Shown: positions 16,079 to 24,775, counted from the stretch's first letter. The stretch: DNA of 51,253 bases from Nocardia uniformis NBRC 13702 (GCF_001613345.1 NZ_BDCE01000024.1:1-51253), one strand, 5' to 3'. A program made the numbers and translations. Notes: a model not told the origin generated them from the sequence alone.

Positions 16079-17251
16079 TCACTCCGCCTCCAGACCCGAG
16101 CTGGACCGGGACCGGAGCGGGTTCGGGTGCAGCAGGTGGCGCAGCCGCGCACCCATCGCATCCCACCGCCACTGCCGTTGCACCCAGGCACGACCGGCCG
16201 CGCCCATCGCGGCGGCGGCATCGCGGTCGGCGAGGATATCGATAATGGCGTCGGCGACGGCTTCCGGGTCGCGGCCCTCCACCACCTTGCCGGTCTCACC
16301 CTCGCGCACGGTTTCCGGGGCACCCCCCGAATTACCCGCCACCACGGGCACACCCGATGCGGAGGCCTCCAGGAAGACGATGCCGAGACCCTCCACATCG
16401 AGCCCCCAGCCCCGGGTGCGGCAGGGCATGGCGAAGACATCGGCGATGGTGTGGTGCGCGGCCAGTTCGTTCGCGGGCACCCGGCCGGTGAACACCACAT
16501 CGTCGGCGACGCCCATGGCCTGCGCGAAACCCTTCAGCTTCTCCTCGTACGGCCCGCCGCCGGCGATGACCAGCACCGCGCCGGGGATGCGCTGGCGAAT
16601 CTTGTCGAGGGCCAGGATCAGCACGTCCTGCCCCTTGCGCGGTACCAGCCGCGACAGGCACAGAATTGTCGGCCGATCGCCGAGTCCGTAGCGGGCGCGC
16701 AGTTCGGCGCGTGCCACCGGATCCGGTGCGAAAGTCTCGGAATTTACGGCGGGCGGCAGGTATTCGAGTGCGGACTGCGCCCCGAACGCCGCCGCGAACC
16801 GCCGCCGCGTGTACTTGCTGACATAGGTGACGACATCGGTGTGATCGCCGATCACCCGCAGCGCCTGCCGCGCACCGGGCAGCATGGACCAGCCGACCTC
16901 GTGCCCGTGCGTCGAGGCCAGAATCCGTTCGACCCCCGCCTGCCGCAGCGCGGGCGACATGAGCGCCAGCGGCGCGGCCGCCCCGAACCACACGCTGTCG
17001 CACTGTTCGTCGCGAATCAGCTTCTCGGCGCGGCGCACGACCATCGGTGTCGGCAGCATCAGGGTGGTGGGATGGCGCACGACCTCGAACGGCTGCTGAG
17101 CATCGAATCTGCGATGACTGTCACCGCGCCAGCGCGGTGCGTACACGATCAGCTCATCCGGCGGCAGCTGTAGGGCGAGCGCGTGCAGGTATGACTGAAT
17201 ACCGCCCGGACGCGGCGGGAAATCATTGGTAACCAGGAGAGTTCGCCCCAT
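16079..17251 (-). CDS. pimB: GDP-mannose-dependent alpha-(1-6)-phosphatidylinositol monomannoside mannosyltransferase (PimB')
   Basis: GT4-family glycosyltransferase that adds the second mannose to phosphatidylinositol monomannoside on the cytoplasmic face, an early step to PIM, lipomannan and LAM. It starts MGRTLLVTNDFPPRPGGIQSYL. STHGHEVGWSMLPGARQALR lies near residue 115, CLSRLVPRKGQDVLI is the nucleotide-sugar domain opening, and EGLGIVFLEASASGVPVVAGNSGG is the EX7E donor site. At 390 residues it has the length of Rv2188c. It heads the leftward series of SRPBCC, ATPase, CSWCPVC-motif and ROK genes. M. tuberculosis fadD15 (Rv2187), which precedes it there, is missing. With mptA 14 kb away, two LAM steps are encoded in this window. 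Confidence 0.93.
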   Translation of the reverse strand: MGRTLLVTNDFPPRPGGIQSYLHALALQLPPDELIVYAPRWRGDSHRRFDAQQPFEVVRHPTTLMLPTPMVVRRAEKLIRDEQCDSVWFGAAAPLALMSPALRQAGVERILASTHGHEVGWSMLPGARQALRVIGDHTDVVTYVSKYTRRRFAAAFGAQSALEYLPPAVNSETFAPDPVARAELRARYGLGDRPTILCLSRLVPRKGQDVLILALDKIRQRIPGAVLVIAGGGPYEEKLKGFAQAMGVADDVVFTGRVPANELAAHHTIADVFAMPCRTRGWGLDVEGLGIVFLEASASGVPVVAGNSGGAPETVREGETGKVVEGRDPEAVADAIIDILADRDAAAAMGAAGRAWVQRQWRWDAMGARLRHLLHPNPLRSRSSSGLEAE

Positions 17252-17416
17252 GGCTGCCAACCTACTGCACCTTGCTCCGAGTGCGGGCCGAGCCCGACGC
17301 CCCGCACCCTTACTCGATTGCCGCCGTGCGGGACCGGACCAGCGCACCGGCGCTGGACGCCATCGGCCGGCGTCAACCCTGGCGAGCAGCCGCCTCCCCG
17401 CCTAGGGTTCGCAAGC

Positions 17417-18058
17417 ATGAACTCTGTTGTCGGACGGCTCATGTCGACTCTGGCCAGCCAACTCGGTCACCCGAGGGGCACCCTCGGGAAGCTCGTCGCC
17501 GGGATGCTCAACCGCGGCAACCGGCCCGCGATCGCCGCCGCGGTCACGGCCGCCGAGGTCATACCGGGCGACTGTGTGGCCGATATCGGCTTCGGCGGCG
17601 GTGTCGGTCTGCCATTGCTGCTGGACCGAACCGGGACCGATGGCGTCGTCTACGGCGTCGAGATCTCCCAGGACATGCTGAACCGCGCCCGCTCCCGATT
17701 CACCGGCCCGATCGGATCGGGACGGCTGCGCCTGCTCGCGGGGTCGATGGACCAATTGCCCTTCGACACCGACAGTCTCGACGCGATTATCACCGTCAAT
17801 ACCATCTACTTCGTCGCCGATCTGGACCGCGCCTGCACCGAACTGGCCCGGGTCCTGCGGCCGAAAGGCCGTCTAGTCATAGGCATCGGCGACCCCGAAG
17901 CCATGGCGAAGATGCCGTTCACCTCCCACGGCTTCACCCTGCGCCCGGTATCGGACGTCCTGGCGGCCTTGCGGAACTCCGGCTTCACCGTCGAAGACAA
18001 GCCGCTGCGTAACGGTGCCGTCCCATTCCACCTACTGCTGGCCCGACCTACCGGCTGA
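17417..18058 (+). CDS. Class I SAM-dependent methyltransferase
   Basis: Rossmann-fold methyltransferase with motif I VADIGFGGGVGLPLLLDRTG near residue 55 and an acidic strand (VYGVEISQDMLNRARSRF). LDAIITVNTIYFVADLDRACTELARVLRPKGRLVIG is the motif IV-V region of the UbiE/Cyclopropane-like Methyltransf_11 group. It has 213 residues. Substrate unknown; a small lipid or quinone is typical for the group. ATG 17417 is chosen because a TAGGGT -10 element (17403-17408) lies only eight bases upstream, which suggests a leaderless mRNA. It stands alone on the plus strand, back to back with pimB' and convergent with the peptidase gene. Confidence 0.85.
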   Translation: MNSVVGRLMSTLASQLGHPRGTLGKLVAGMLNRGNRPAIAAAVTAAEVIPGDCVADIGFGGGVGLPLLLDRTGTDGVVYGVEISQDMLNRARSRFTGPIGSGRLRLLAGSMDQLPFDTDSLDAIITVNTIYFVADLDRACTELARVLRPKGRLVIGIGDPEAMAKMPFTSHGFTLRPVSDVLAALRNSGFTVEDKPLRNGAVPFHLLLARPTG

Positions 18059-18174
18059 GGTGGCGGCACACACTCCGTGTCGACCGCGCGAGTGCGGATG
18101 CGGGTCGCCCCGGAGTGCCGCCGCGACTCCGCGCCGCCCAGATCCGCCTGCGACGCACCCTGCGGCGCGGATGC

Positions 18175-19191
18175 TCAGGCCCCGGGCGATGTGCGGGCGA
18201 CGATCCAGGAACGCCAGCGAGCCAGGAACGCCTCGCGCGGGATGCCCAGGGTGTCACGGACAACGGTGTTCACGGCCGCGGTGTCCCTGGGGCCGGTGGC
18301 CAGGGCGCGGTAGAGGTTCACCAGTGCGGGTTCACCGAATTCGTCGGCAATGAAAGCGCAGGCGGACCACGACTGTTCGTAGGCGAGGGCGGCTTCGCCG
18401 CTGGTGGGTGCGAAGAGGTCGTCGGCGGGGAGGTCGCGCGGGAGATCGGTGGCGCGGGCACGGGCGGTGAGGGTCGGCGCGATCTCGGTGGCGGGGCGGT
18501 GACCCGCACGGTGCGCCGCGTATTCGGCGAAGCCCTCGAGCATCCACTGCGGTGAGCCGTCGACGGTGGCGGCGCGGGTGGCGATATGGGTGAGTTCGTG
18601 GCGCAGGACCGCACGCAGTCCGTCCGGGCCGAGGCGGCGGCCGGCTTCCGGACCGAAGACGACGCGCTGGCCGGTCGGGCGGGCGCCGGGATGGAACGGG
18701 TCGGCCACGGTGGCGGCGGCGACCTCGGTGGGCACGTCACCGACGGCATGGGTGAGGCTGGCGAATTCCGAGGGGCTGGAAGCGATTACGACCACCGGGC
18801 GCTGCGACCAATCCGATCCCCACAGCGCGGTGACCGCGGCGGTGGCGGCGGCGAGCTCGCCCGCCAGCACCTCGATATCGGCGCGATACGCGTTATGCCC
18901 CAGGACGATTCCGGCGCGACCGGTGCCGGTACCGATCGTTTCGGTGATCACTTCCCCATAGGACTCCATGGATCGCAGCAGCCCGGGCAGCTGCGGATCG
19001 TCGATCACACCGGCCTGCGGTGCGGATGCGGCGGGCGCCACGGCCCGCAGCTTCGGCACCGCCGAGGTGGGCAGCATGATCAGTGCGCAGCAGGCCGCGG
19101 TCAGGGCGGTCACCACGGTGGCGACGGTAATGACGAACTGGAAGCGCCGACGTGTACCGAGCCAGCCTCGAACCTGCCGCAGTGCGCTCAT
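18175..19191 (-). CDS. Membrane-anchored gluzincin-like metallopeptidase
   Basis: An N-terminal membrane helix (FVITVATVVTALTAACCALIMLP, residues 18-40) precedes an extracytoplasmic domain. The zinc motif RHELTHIATR (HExxH) lies near residue 195, followed by SPQWMLEGFAEYAAHR, whose Glu is the probable third ligand. This is the peptidase MA-like arrangement. The C-terminal WSACAFIADEFGEPALVNLYRALATG is also typical. Target unknown. It follows ripC by 31 bp, in the same direction, so it may be part of a cell-wall remodelling series with the two NlpC/P60 genes. It takes the place of Rv2189c in the order, but I do not claim homology with that gene. Confidence 0.78.
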   Translation of the reverse strand: MSALRQVRGWLGTRRRFQFVITVATVVTALTAACCALIMLPTSAVPKLRAVAPAASAPQAGVIDDPQLPGLLRSMESYGEVITETIGTGTGRAGIVLGHNAYRADIEVLAGELAAATAAVTALWGSDWSQRPVVVIASSPSEFASLTHAVGDVPTEVAAATVADPFHPGARPTGQRVVFGPEAGRRLGPDGLRAVLRHELTHIATRAATVDGSPQWMLEGFAEYAAHRAGHRPATEIAPTLTARARATDLPRDLPADDLFAPTSGEAALAYEQSWSACAFIADEFGEPALVNLYRALATGPRDTAAVNTVVRDTLGIPREAFLARWRSWIVARTSPGA

Positions 19192-19222
19192 TCCCGCCTC
19201 GTCGTCAGTCGCGTCGTGGTCG

Positions 19223-20290
19223 TCAGTAGCGTCGTGCCGAATGGAACGGTGTCGATCCCATCGGCGATACCGCGACCGGTACCCCGAAGGTGGAGGCGTG
19301 CAGCATCAGGCCGTTGCCCGCGTAGATGCCCACATGTGAGACCTCAGGGTAGAAGAACACCACATCACCGGGCTGCAGATCACTCTCGGCGACGGGCGTG
19401 CCGAAGTTGGATTGCTGCTGACTGGTGCGCGGCACGGTCATGCCGACCTGTTTGAACGCCCACTGCACCAGACCGGAGCAGTCGAATTTGTCGGGTCCGA
19501 TGGCACCCCAGACGTACGGGTCGCCGACCCGGGTCATACCGGCGGCCAGGGCACTGGTGCCACTGCCGGGTACCAGGCCGCGCAGGAGGGTGTCGCGGTC
19601 GAAGCCGGGTGGGAACATCGATCCGGCGAGCGCGGATTTATCGCTGGCCGACAGCTGCCCCCATGCCGCGATCACCTGTGCCATGGAGCCTTGCAGTTCG
19701 GATCGCTTCTGCTCCAGGTCGTTTCGCACGGCGTCGGCCTGGGTGCGGGCGTCGCGGGCCGCGTCGGCGGCGGCGCGGGCGGAGGATTCGGCGGCGGTGG
19801 CCGCGTCGCTCACCTTCTTGTATTCACTGAGTTGGTCATTGGTGCGGCTGCCGACCAGGGCGAGCGTGGACATCTGGTCGAGGAGCTGCTGCGGCGAATT
19901 ACTGGCCAGCAGCGCGGTGAGCCGGTTGGCGCGGCCGCCGGTGTAGGCGGCGGTGGCGGCGCGGTCGATGACCGGCTGATACTTCTTGATCTCGGCGCGC
20001 GCGGCGTCGAGGGTCTCGGCCGCGGCGGCGGCCACGGTATCGGCGGCCTGCGCGGCGGTGACCTTGGCGTCGAGGTCCTCCTGCGCGGTGAGCGCCGCCT
20101 GGTTGAGCTGCTCGGATTCCCGGGAGAGGTCGACGAGCCGCTGGACGGCTTCACCGGCCGTGGCGGGTATCGCGACCGGATCGGCCGTGGCCGGTCCGAC
20201 ACCGTAACTTCCGATGACTATGACGCCCATCGCCAGGGCACCACCTACGAGTCGTTTCGTTCGATGTGTGCGCTGATGCTGCGTTGCCAC
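19223..20290 (-). CDS. ripC: NlpC/P60 peptidoglycan endopeptidase, RipC-like
   Basis: Secreted hydrolase that cuts D-Glu-meso-DAP bonds in peptide stems. A signal peptide (residues 12-37, ending ATADP) leads to a long coiled coil, roughly 45-215, rich in Ala, Glu, Lys and Gln. The C-terminal NlpC/P60 domain has catalytic Cys in DKFDCSGLVQWAF, His in VSHVGIYAGNG and His in LHASTFG. A coiled coil plus NlpC/P60 and the map position match Rv2190c (RipC), which in M. tuberculosis is controlled by an FtsEX-type transporter acting on the coiled coil. The start is GTG 20290, with AGGGAAA upstream. A second NlpC/P60 gene lies 122 bp upstream. Confidence 0.9.
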   Translation of the reverse strand: MATQHQRTHRTKRLVGGALAMGVIVIGSYGVGPATADPVAIPATAGEAVQRLVDLSRESEQLNQAALTAQEDLDAKVTAAQAADTVAAAAAETLDAARAEIKKYQPVIDRAATAAYTGGRANRLTALLASNSPQQLLDQMSTLALVGSRTNDQLSEYKKVSDAATAAESSARAAADAARDARTQADAVRNDLEQKRSELQGSMAQVIAAWGQLSASDKSALAGSMFPPGFDRDTLLRGLVPGSGTSALAAGMTRVGDPYVWGAIGPDKFDCSGLVQWAFKQVGMTVPRTSQQQSNFGTPVAESDLQPGDVVFFYPEVSHVGIYAGNGLMLHASTFGVPVAVSPMGSTPFHSARRY

Positions 20291-20351
20291 CGTCGGCGTT
20301 TCCCTGTCTCTTACCCCGGGCCGAAAAGAAAGGTCTCGATAAGGTTACGAA

Positions 20352-20400
20352 ACGGTGGCCGTGTATGTCCAGCAGGACACGAATGCATCACGGCCACCGT
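20352..20400 (-). terminator. Nested hairpin terminator between the two NlpC/P60 genes
   Basis: ACGGTGGCCGTG and its exact complement (20389-20400) enclose a smaller GTCC/GGAC stem. It follows the stop of the upstream NlpC/P60 gene by about 13 bp, so ripC is probably expressed from its own promoter or by read-through. Confidence 0.75.
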
Positions 20401-20412
20401 AGGTTTCGCAGG

Positions 20413-21042
20413 TCAGATTCGAGTGGCTCCGGCGAAGGGCATCGAGGAGATGGGCGCGACCTTGACCGGCTGACCCGAAGTCGAGGCGTGCACGACCTCG
20501 CCGTTGCCGACGTAGATGCCCGAGTGGCCGCCGCCGTAGAACGACACCACATCGCCGGGCCGCAGGGCATCGGCCGAGACCGGGGTACCGGCATTGATCT
20601 GCTGGTAGCTGGTGCGCGGCAGGCTGACACCGGCCTGCGCGTAGGACCACTGGACCAGGCCGGAGCAGTCGAAGGCGTTCGGGCCGGCCGCGCCGTACAC
20701 GTATGGGGTACCGACCTTGCTCAGGGCCGCGTCCACCGCGAGGTCGCCGGCGGTCTTCTGCGGGGCGACGAACGGGGCGGGGGCGCCCGGCGCCTCGACG
20801 CCCGGGATCGGCGGGATCTGAATCGGGAGGGATTCGGGAACGCCGGGGATGCCCGCGGGGAGCTGAACCTGATCCGGGACCTCGAAGGTGCCGACACCCG
20901 GGATGGTGACCGGCTGAGCCTGAGCAGGCGTGGCGGGCAGCAGCAGCGCGCTCAGCGTGGCAGCGCCCACGGCGCTGGCCACGACGGCCCGCTGCGCGCC
21001 GCGCTGCATGCCCCGGACCTGTCGCTTGACGTTGTTCGCCAT
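20413..21042 (-). CDS. Secreted NlpC/P60 peptidoglycan endopeptidase
   Basis: A 209-residue cell-wall hydrolase. It has a basic N-terminus (NNVKRQVRGMQRGAQR), a signal peptide ending ATPAQAQP, and a Pro/Val-rich linker of about 65 residues. The NlpC/P60 domain has Cys in FDCSGLVQWSY, His in GGGHSGIYVGNG and His in VVHASTSG. It has no coiled coil, so it resembles RipB/RipD-type proteins rather than RipC. Catalytic residues are intact, whereas M. tuberculosis RipD has lost some, so it should be active. ATG 21042 is chosen because the signal peptide begins there; an extension to 21201 would have an untypical N-terminus. The upstream 650 bp are rich in repeats and palindromes. Confidence 0.88.
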   Translation of the reverse strand: MANNVKRQVRGMQRGAQRAVVASAVGAATLSALLLPATPAQAQPVTIPGVGTFEVPDQVQLPAGIPGVPESLPIQIPPIPGVEAPGAPAPFVAPQKTAGDLAVDAALSKVGTPYVYGAAGPNAFDCSGLVQWSYAQAGVSLPRTSYQQINAGTPVSADALRPGDVVSFYGGGHSGIYVGNGEVVHASTSGQPVKVAPISSMPFAGATRI

Positions 21043-21693
21043 GATGAGGACTTCCAATCTGCCCCGCGACGCCGCACCAGGTTGGTGGGTCGGACTCCGC
21101 GAGGTCTCAGGAAGATTACGAGCAGATAACGGTGGTTTGTAAACCCGGAGTAGTACCCGGAGTAGTCCAAATTGTTGACAGCCGGTATTTCGCTGCGACA
21201 AACGTCACAGCAATCACGAAACAATAACGACGGCCATTTCGCCGGGAGCGTCACGGCGGCTACCAGTCGGTAACAAGCAGGCATCCGGAGCCTGAACCAC
21301 CTCGGTCGATACGGCATTTCCCCAGGTCGAGCACGTAGCGCCCGACCTGGACACGCCCGACCGCGCGGTCAACGACCGCAAGGGGGGTGACAGCTCGACA
21401 GCACGCGCCGGGCAGCGCGACGAACCATCCGGTCACCCCGCTCGAATTGATACCGTTCAACAATTACTGTGACCCTGGTAACAAAGAGGCATATTCTCGC
21501 AATTCGGGGCCCTCATCTCGAGAATCTCGAGTAGATAAACGGACATTTCACGCTGCGAATCTCAGGGTTTACCCGCAGTGGCACCCTGGCGCACGGGAAA
21601 ACCGCAGGTGGCCGTATCCGGGCGCGGACCGGGCGCGCTGCGAAACCCTGAGAGACCATTCCCTGTCGTACCCTCGGCCTACGCTTGCTGGCC
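21043..21693. promoter_or_regulatory. Long regulatory region between the NlpC/P60 and DnaQ/UvrC genes
   Basis: A 651-bp divergent gap with no convincing gene. It holds a 12-bp tandem duplication (ACCCGGAGTAGT at 21143 and 21155), GTCACAGCA at 21204 among near-direct repeats spaced 9 bp, and GTGAC-N4-GTAAC near 21470. It also has a stem CCAGGTCG/CGACCTGG at 21322-21350 and the perfect palindrome GACCGCGCGGTC at 21359-21370. The GTCACA-type repeats resemble reported MtrA sites near cell-wall hydrolase genes; this is only a suggestion. TACGCT at 21680-21685 is a likely -10 for the rightward gene. Confidence 0.4.
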
Positions 21694-23454
21694 GTGCCCG
21701 ACCAGCTGGCCTTCGATGAGCTCGATACCCCGCTCTATGACACAACTTTCGTGGTCGTGGACCTGGAGACCACCGGAACCAGCCCGGACGGCGACGCCAT
21801 TACCGAGATCGGCGCGGTGAAGGTGCGCGGCGGTGAGGTGCTGGGGGAATTCGCCACCCTGGTGAACCCGGGCTGCGCGATACCGCCGCAGATCGTGCAG
21901 ATCACCGGCATCACCACCGCCATGGTGTACGACGCGCCCCGGATCGACTCGGTACTGCCCGGTTTCCTGGAATTCGCCTCGGGCGCGGTACTGGTCGCAC
22001 ACAACGCGCGATTCGATATGGGATTCCTGCGGGCCGCCGCGACGCGCCTGGAGATCACCTGGCCCGCGGCACAGGTGCTGTGCACCGTGCAGTTGGCGCG
22101 GCGCATTCTGGGCCGCGACGAGGCGCCCTCGGTGAAGCTGTCGGTGCTGGCGCAATTGCTGGGCGCGCAGACACAGCCGACGCACCGCGCGCTCGATGAC
22201 GCCCGCGCCACCGTGGATGTCCTGCACGCGCTCATCGGCCGGGTCGGCAACCTCGGCGTGCACAGCCTCACCGAGCTGGCCGACTATCTGCCGGAGATGA
22301 CGCGCAGGCACCGCGCCAAACGCGTGCTGGCGGTGGATTTTCCGGCGCTGCCGGGCGTCTATCTGTTCCGCGGTCCGTCGGACGAAGTCCTCTATATAGG
22401 GACGGCGGTGAATCTGCGCCGCCGCGTGCGTGGCTACTTCACCAGCTCGGAGACCCGGCCGCGCATGCGCGAAATGGTGCAACTGGCAACGCGAGTCGAT
22501 CACGTGGTGTGCGCGCACGGTCTCGAGGCGGGTGTGCGGGAACTGCGGCTGCTGATGGCGCACGCACCGCCGTACAACCGGCGCTCGAAGTTCCCTCAGC
22601 GCGCCTGGTGGCTCACGCTCACCGAGGAGCCGTTCCCCCGTTTCGCGGTCACACGAACCCCCACTCGATACACCCTGGGCCCCTTCACATCCCGCGCCGA
22701 TGCGACGGAAGTGGGGATGACCATCGCCGAGTACACCGGCCTGCGCACCTGCACCACGCGCATCCCGCGTGACGGCCGACACGATTGCCCACCGGCGGTG
22801 GTCGGTGGTTGCCCCGCGAGCACCCAAAACGCACCCCTTTATATAAAGGAATACGAACGAGCCCCCGAGGCGGTCCGCGCACTCTTGTCCGGACACTGCG
22901 ACGAGCCCCTGCACGTCATTCGGGAGAGAATCGAAACCTATTCCACCGCAGAGACTTTCGAGTCAGCCGCGCGCCTCCGTGATCGCACGATCGCGGTCCT
23001 GCGCGCCCTCCGCCGCACCCAGCGCCTCGCCGCGCTCGCCCGCATCCCCGAATTGATTGCCGCCCGCCCCGACGGCGCCGGTGGCTGGGAGTTCGTAATC
23101 ATCCGCCACGCCCGCCTCGCCGCTGCGGGCACCACCGCCCGCGGCGTAGCCCCGATGCCCGTGGTCGAGCACCTCGTCGCATCCGCCGAAACAGTTATCC
23201 CCGCCCGCCTCACCGTCCCTGCCCAGCCGACCGAGCCAGGAGCGGCCGACGACGAGAGCACGTATCCCCCACTGCGAGGCGCACTCCCAGAAGAGGCGGC
23301 CCTCCTCGTCCGCTGGCTCGAACAACCCGGCACCCGCATCGTCCGCACCTCCGACGGCTACCACGAACCCCGCCACGGCGCTGGCGCCTGGCTGCCCTGG
23401 CTGGAACGCGCCGAAGCCGCCGCGTACAGCGATCGAGAGAACGCCGCGAGCTGA
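21694..23454 (+). CDS. DnaQ-like exonuclease fused to UvrC/Cho-like GIY-YIG endonuclease (Rv2191-like)
   Basis: Two-part DNA repair nuclease of actinobacteria. Residues 15-180 form a DEDDh 3'-5' exonuclease (VVDLETTG, LVAHNARFDMGFL, HRALDDARATVDVL). Residues 215-300 form a GIY-YIG domain (PGVYLFRGPSDEVLYIGTAVNLRRRVRGYF, with a distal Arg/Glu region). A UVR-like helix pair follows (TAETFESAARLRDRTIAVLRAL). It lacks the helix-hairpin-helix end of full UvrC, so it resembles Cho. It may act as a back-up incision enzyme; biochemical role not established. GTG 21694 is preferred over TTG 21685 because TACGCT at 21680 would make GTG the leaderless start. Confidence 0.9.
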   Translation: MPDQLAFDELDTPLYDTTFVVVDLETTGTSPDGDAITEIGAVKVRGGEVLGEFATLVNPGCAIPPQIVQITGITTAMVYDAPRIDSVLPGFLEFASGAVLVAHNARFDMGFLRAAATRLEITWPAAQVLCTVQLARRILGRDEAPSVKLSVLAQLLGAQTQPTHRALDDARATVDVLHALIGRVGNLGVHSLTELADYLPEMTRRHRAKRVLAVDFPALPGVYLFRGPSDEVLYIGTAVNLRRRVRGYFTSSETRPRMREMVQLATRVDHVVCAHGLEAGVRELRLLMAHAPPYNRRSKFPQRAWWLTLTEEPFPRFAVTRTPTRYTLGPFTSRADATEVGMTIAEYTGLRTCTTRIPRDGRHDCPPAVVGGCPASTQNAPLYIKEYERAPEAVRALLSGHCDEPLHVIRERIETYSTAETFESAARLRDRTIAVLRALRRTQRLAALARIPELIAARPDGAGGWEFVIIRHARLAAAGTTARGVAPMPVVEHLVASAETVIPARLTVPAQPTEPGAADDESTYPPLRGALPEEAALLVRWLEQPGTRIVRTSDGYHEPRHGAGAWLPWLERAEAAAYSDRENAAS

Positions 23455-23483
23455 TCAGTCTCGACTGGGGCGGCGACGATTCG

Positions 23484-24008
23484 TCACCCCAGCCGCTGCA
23501 CGGTCAGTTCGGCGAACCGCTGGATCATGGCGCAGGATGCGCGCTGCGTGCCGATTCCGCGATAGGCCCACTCGAAGAAGTCGTCGCCCAGCCCCACTGC
23601 AAGGACGCATACCTCATGGGCGTCACCATCGGGACTGTAGGACAGGAAGCCGGAATGTCCCGCTATCTCAACGGATTCGAGTTCCCGCCCCCAGAGCACC
23701 TCCCAGGCTCGCTCGCGGTCGATCGGACTGCCCCGGTACGACGCGAACGTCACATCCGTCTCGATCCCGGTATAGAACCATCGGCAGGTCACCGAGTTAC
23801 GGAAGACCATGGTCGGATCGGAAAGGCCGGTCACCGAATGTATTTCGTCGTCGGACACATATCCGCACTCGCCGACGAACGTGCCGAGCTCGGCGACTCG
23901 CACCGGCCCCGACGGCACATCGGCGGAGGGCCGCGAATCCGCAGTGGTCCCACACGCCGATACCGCGAGCGCGCATGCCGAGACAACGAATAGACCGAAC
24001 CCCCGCAT
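23484..24008 (-). CDS. DUF3558-type lipoprotein
   Basis: Secreted, lipid-anchored protein of unknown function. ATG 24008 begins a lipoprotein signal peptide (MRGFGLFVVSACALAVSACG) with lipobox VSAC. The mature part holds DUF3558 features: GECGYVSDDEIHSVTGLSDP, VTCRWFYTGIE and AGHSGFLSYSPDGDAHEVCVLAVGLGDDFFEWAY. Four Cys remain after the lipid Cys and are probably disulfide-bonded. These proteins are numerous in Nocardia and mycobacteria (LppJ-like sets). It is convergent with the DnaQ/UvrC gene, 29 bp between stops, and has no obvious partner. Confidence 0.82.
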   Translation of the reverse strand: MRGFGLFVVSACALAVSACGTTADSRPSADVPSGPVRVAELGTFVGECGYVSDDEIHSVTGLSDPTMVFRNSVTCRWFYTGIETDVTFASYRGSPIDRERAWEVLWGRELESVEIAGHSGFLSYSPDGDAHEVCVLAVGLGDDFFEWAYRGIGTQRASCAMIQRFAELTVQRLG

Positions 24009-24454
24009 AACCTGATCGTACCGACGCGAACTGGGCTCCGACGTGGTTGCGAGAGTGCTCTGCACATCCCGGATTCGGCAATTGCCCTCGGCAGACACGA
24101 ATCTGCCTTCCGACAGCCGGCCTCGGCACACACGAGTGACTCGGCCCCGCCGATTCGCGCGGAGCCGATGAGGCCACCGCTGCGTAGATCGTCATGGGCC
24201 TTGGCGACGGGGCGTCCGTGGCTGGAGGGCCGACGACGGGGCGACTGGAGCCGGACGGCCGGAGAGCCGGAGAGATCCTCTCCGGCAAGTACCGCGACGG
24301 TGTGGCGCAGGCCTCGCCGCGACCGGAGCGCCGCGCGAGCCCATCCGCGGCAAGCCCCCACCCCGGGCGCAGCGGGTCGGGCGGGATCGGGGTCGCACCC
24401 GTCGTTCGCGCACAGGCGCAGCGTCGGGACCGGCTGATCAAATAGAGTGGCGTC
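24009..24454. other. 446-bp divergent gap, no gene seen
   Basis: Open frames here are Arg/Pro/Ser-rich and look like out-of-frame shadow. It contains a hairpin (GCCGGAGAG-ATC-CTCTCCGGC, 24266-24286). Near the right end TAGAGT (24443-24448) lies six bases before the next start codon. Confidence 0.5.
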
Positions 24455-24733
24455 ATGATTACCGCGATCGTGCTGATCCATGCCGAGGCCGCCCGCATTC
24501 CCGAGACCGCGCAGGCGCTGGCCGATATCGATGGTGTGGCCGAGGTGTATTCGTGCGCGGGTGATGTGGATCTGATCGCGATCGTGCGGGTGCGCGATCA
24601 TGAGCAGATCGCGGATGTGGTGACCGGGCGGGTCAATAAGACGCCGGGGGTCATTCGCACCGATACCCATATCGCCTTCAAGTCGTATGCGCGCGCCGAC
24701 GTGGAGGCCGGGTTCTCGATCGGGGAGGAATAA
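24455..24733 (+). CDS. Stand-alone Lrp/AsnC effector-binding (RAM) domain protein
   Basis: A 92-residue protein made only of the ACT-like RAM domain that binds amino acids in Lrp-type regulators (AIVLIHAEAARIPETAQALADIDGVAEVYSCAGDVDLIAIVRVRD). No DNA-binding domain is present. Single RAM proteins form dimers or octamers and may sense amino acids or modulate full-length Lrp proteins. trpD lies nearby in the opposite direction, so a link with amino-acid supply is possible but not shown. A TAGAGT -10 element six bases before ATG 24455 predicts a leaderless transcript, consistent with the absence of a ribosome site. Confidence 0.88.
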   Translation: MITAIVLIHAEAARIPETAQALADIDGVAEVYSCAGDVDLIAIVRVRDHEQIADVVTGRVNKTPGVIRTDTHIAFKSYARADVEAGFSIGEE

Positions 24734-24775
24734 CCGCCTCCCGGACCGCACCCCGCGCGGGCTCCGGGTACGCCG

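Noticed and set aside
19223..21042. Idea that the two NlpC/P60 genes are a recent tandem duplication.
   Set aside because: Only the catalytic domains are alike; one has a coiled coil and the other a Pro-rich linker, so they diverged long ago.
21043..21480. Possible c-di-AMP (ydaO-type) riboswitch before the NlpC/P60 gene; CCGACCCACCAACCTGGTGC resembles part of its 3' end.
   Set aside because: The essential GGGGAACC and GGGGTGAAT-like blocks and the expected pairing could not be found. A covariance search for RF00379 would decide.
24168..24445. Overlapping rightward frames before the RAM gene.
   Set aside because: Arg/Ser/Pro-rich, no ribosome site, no homology recognised.
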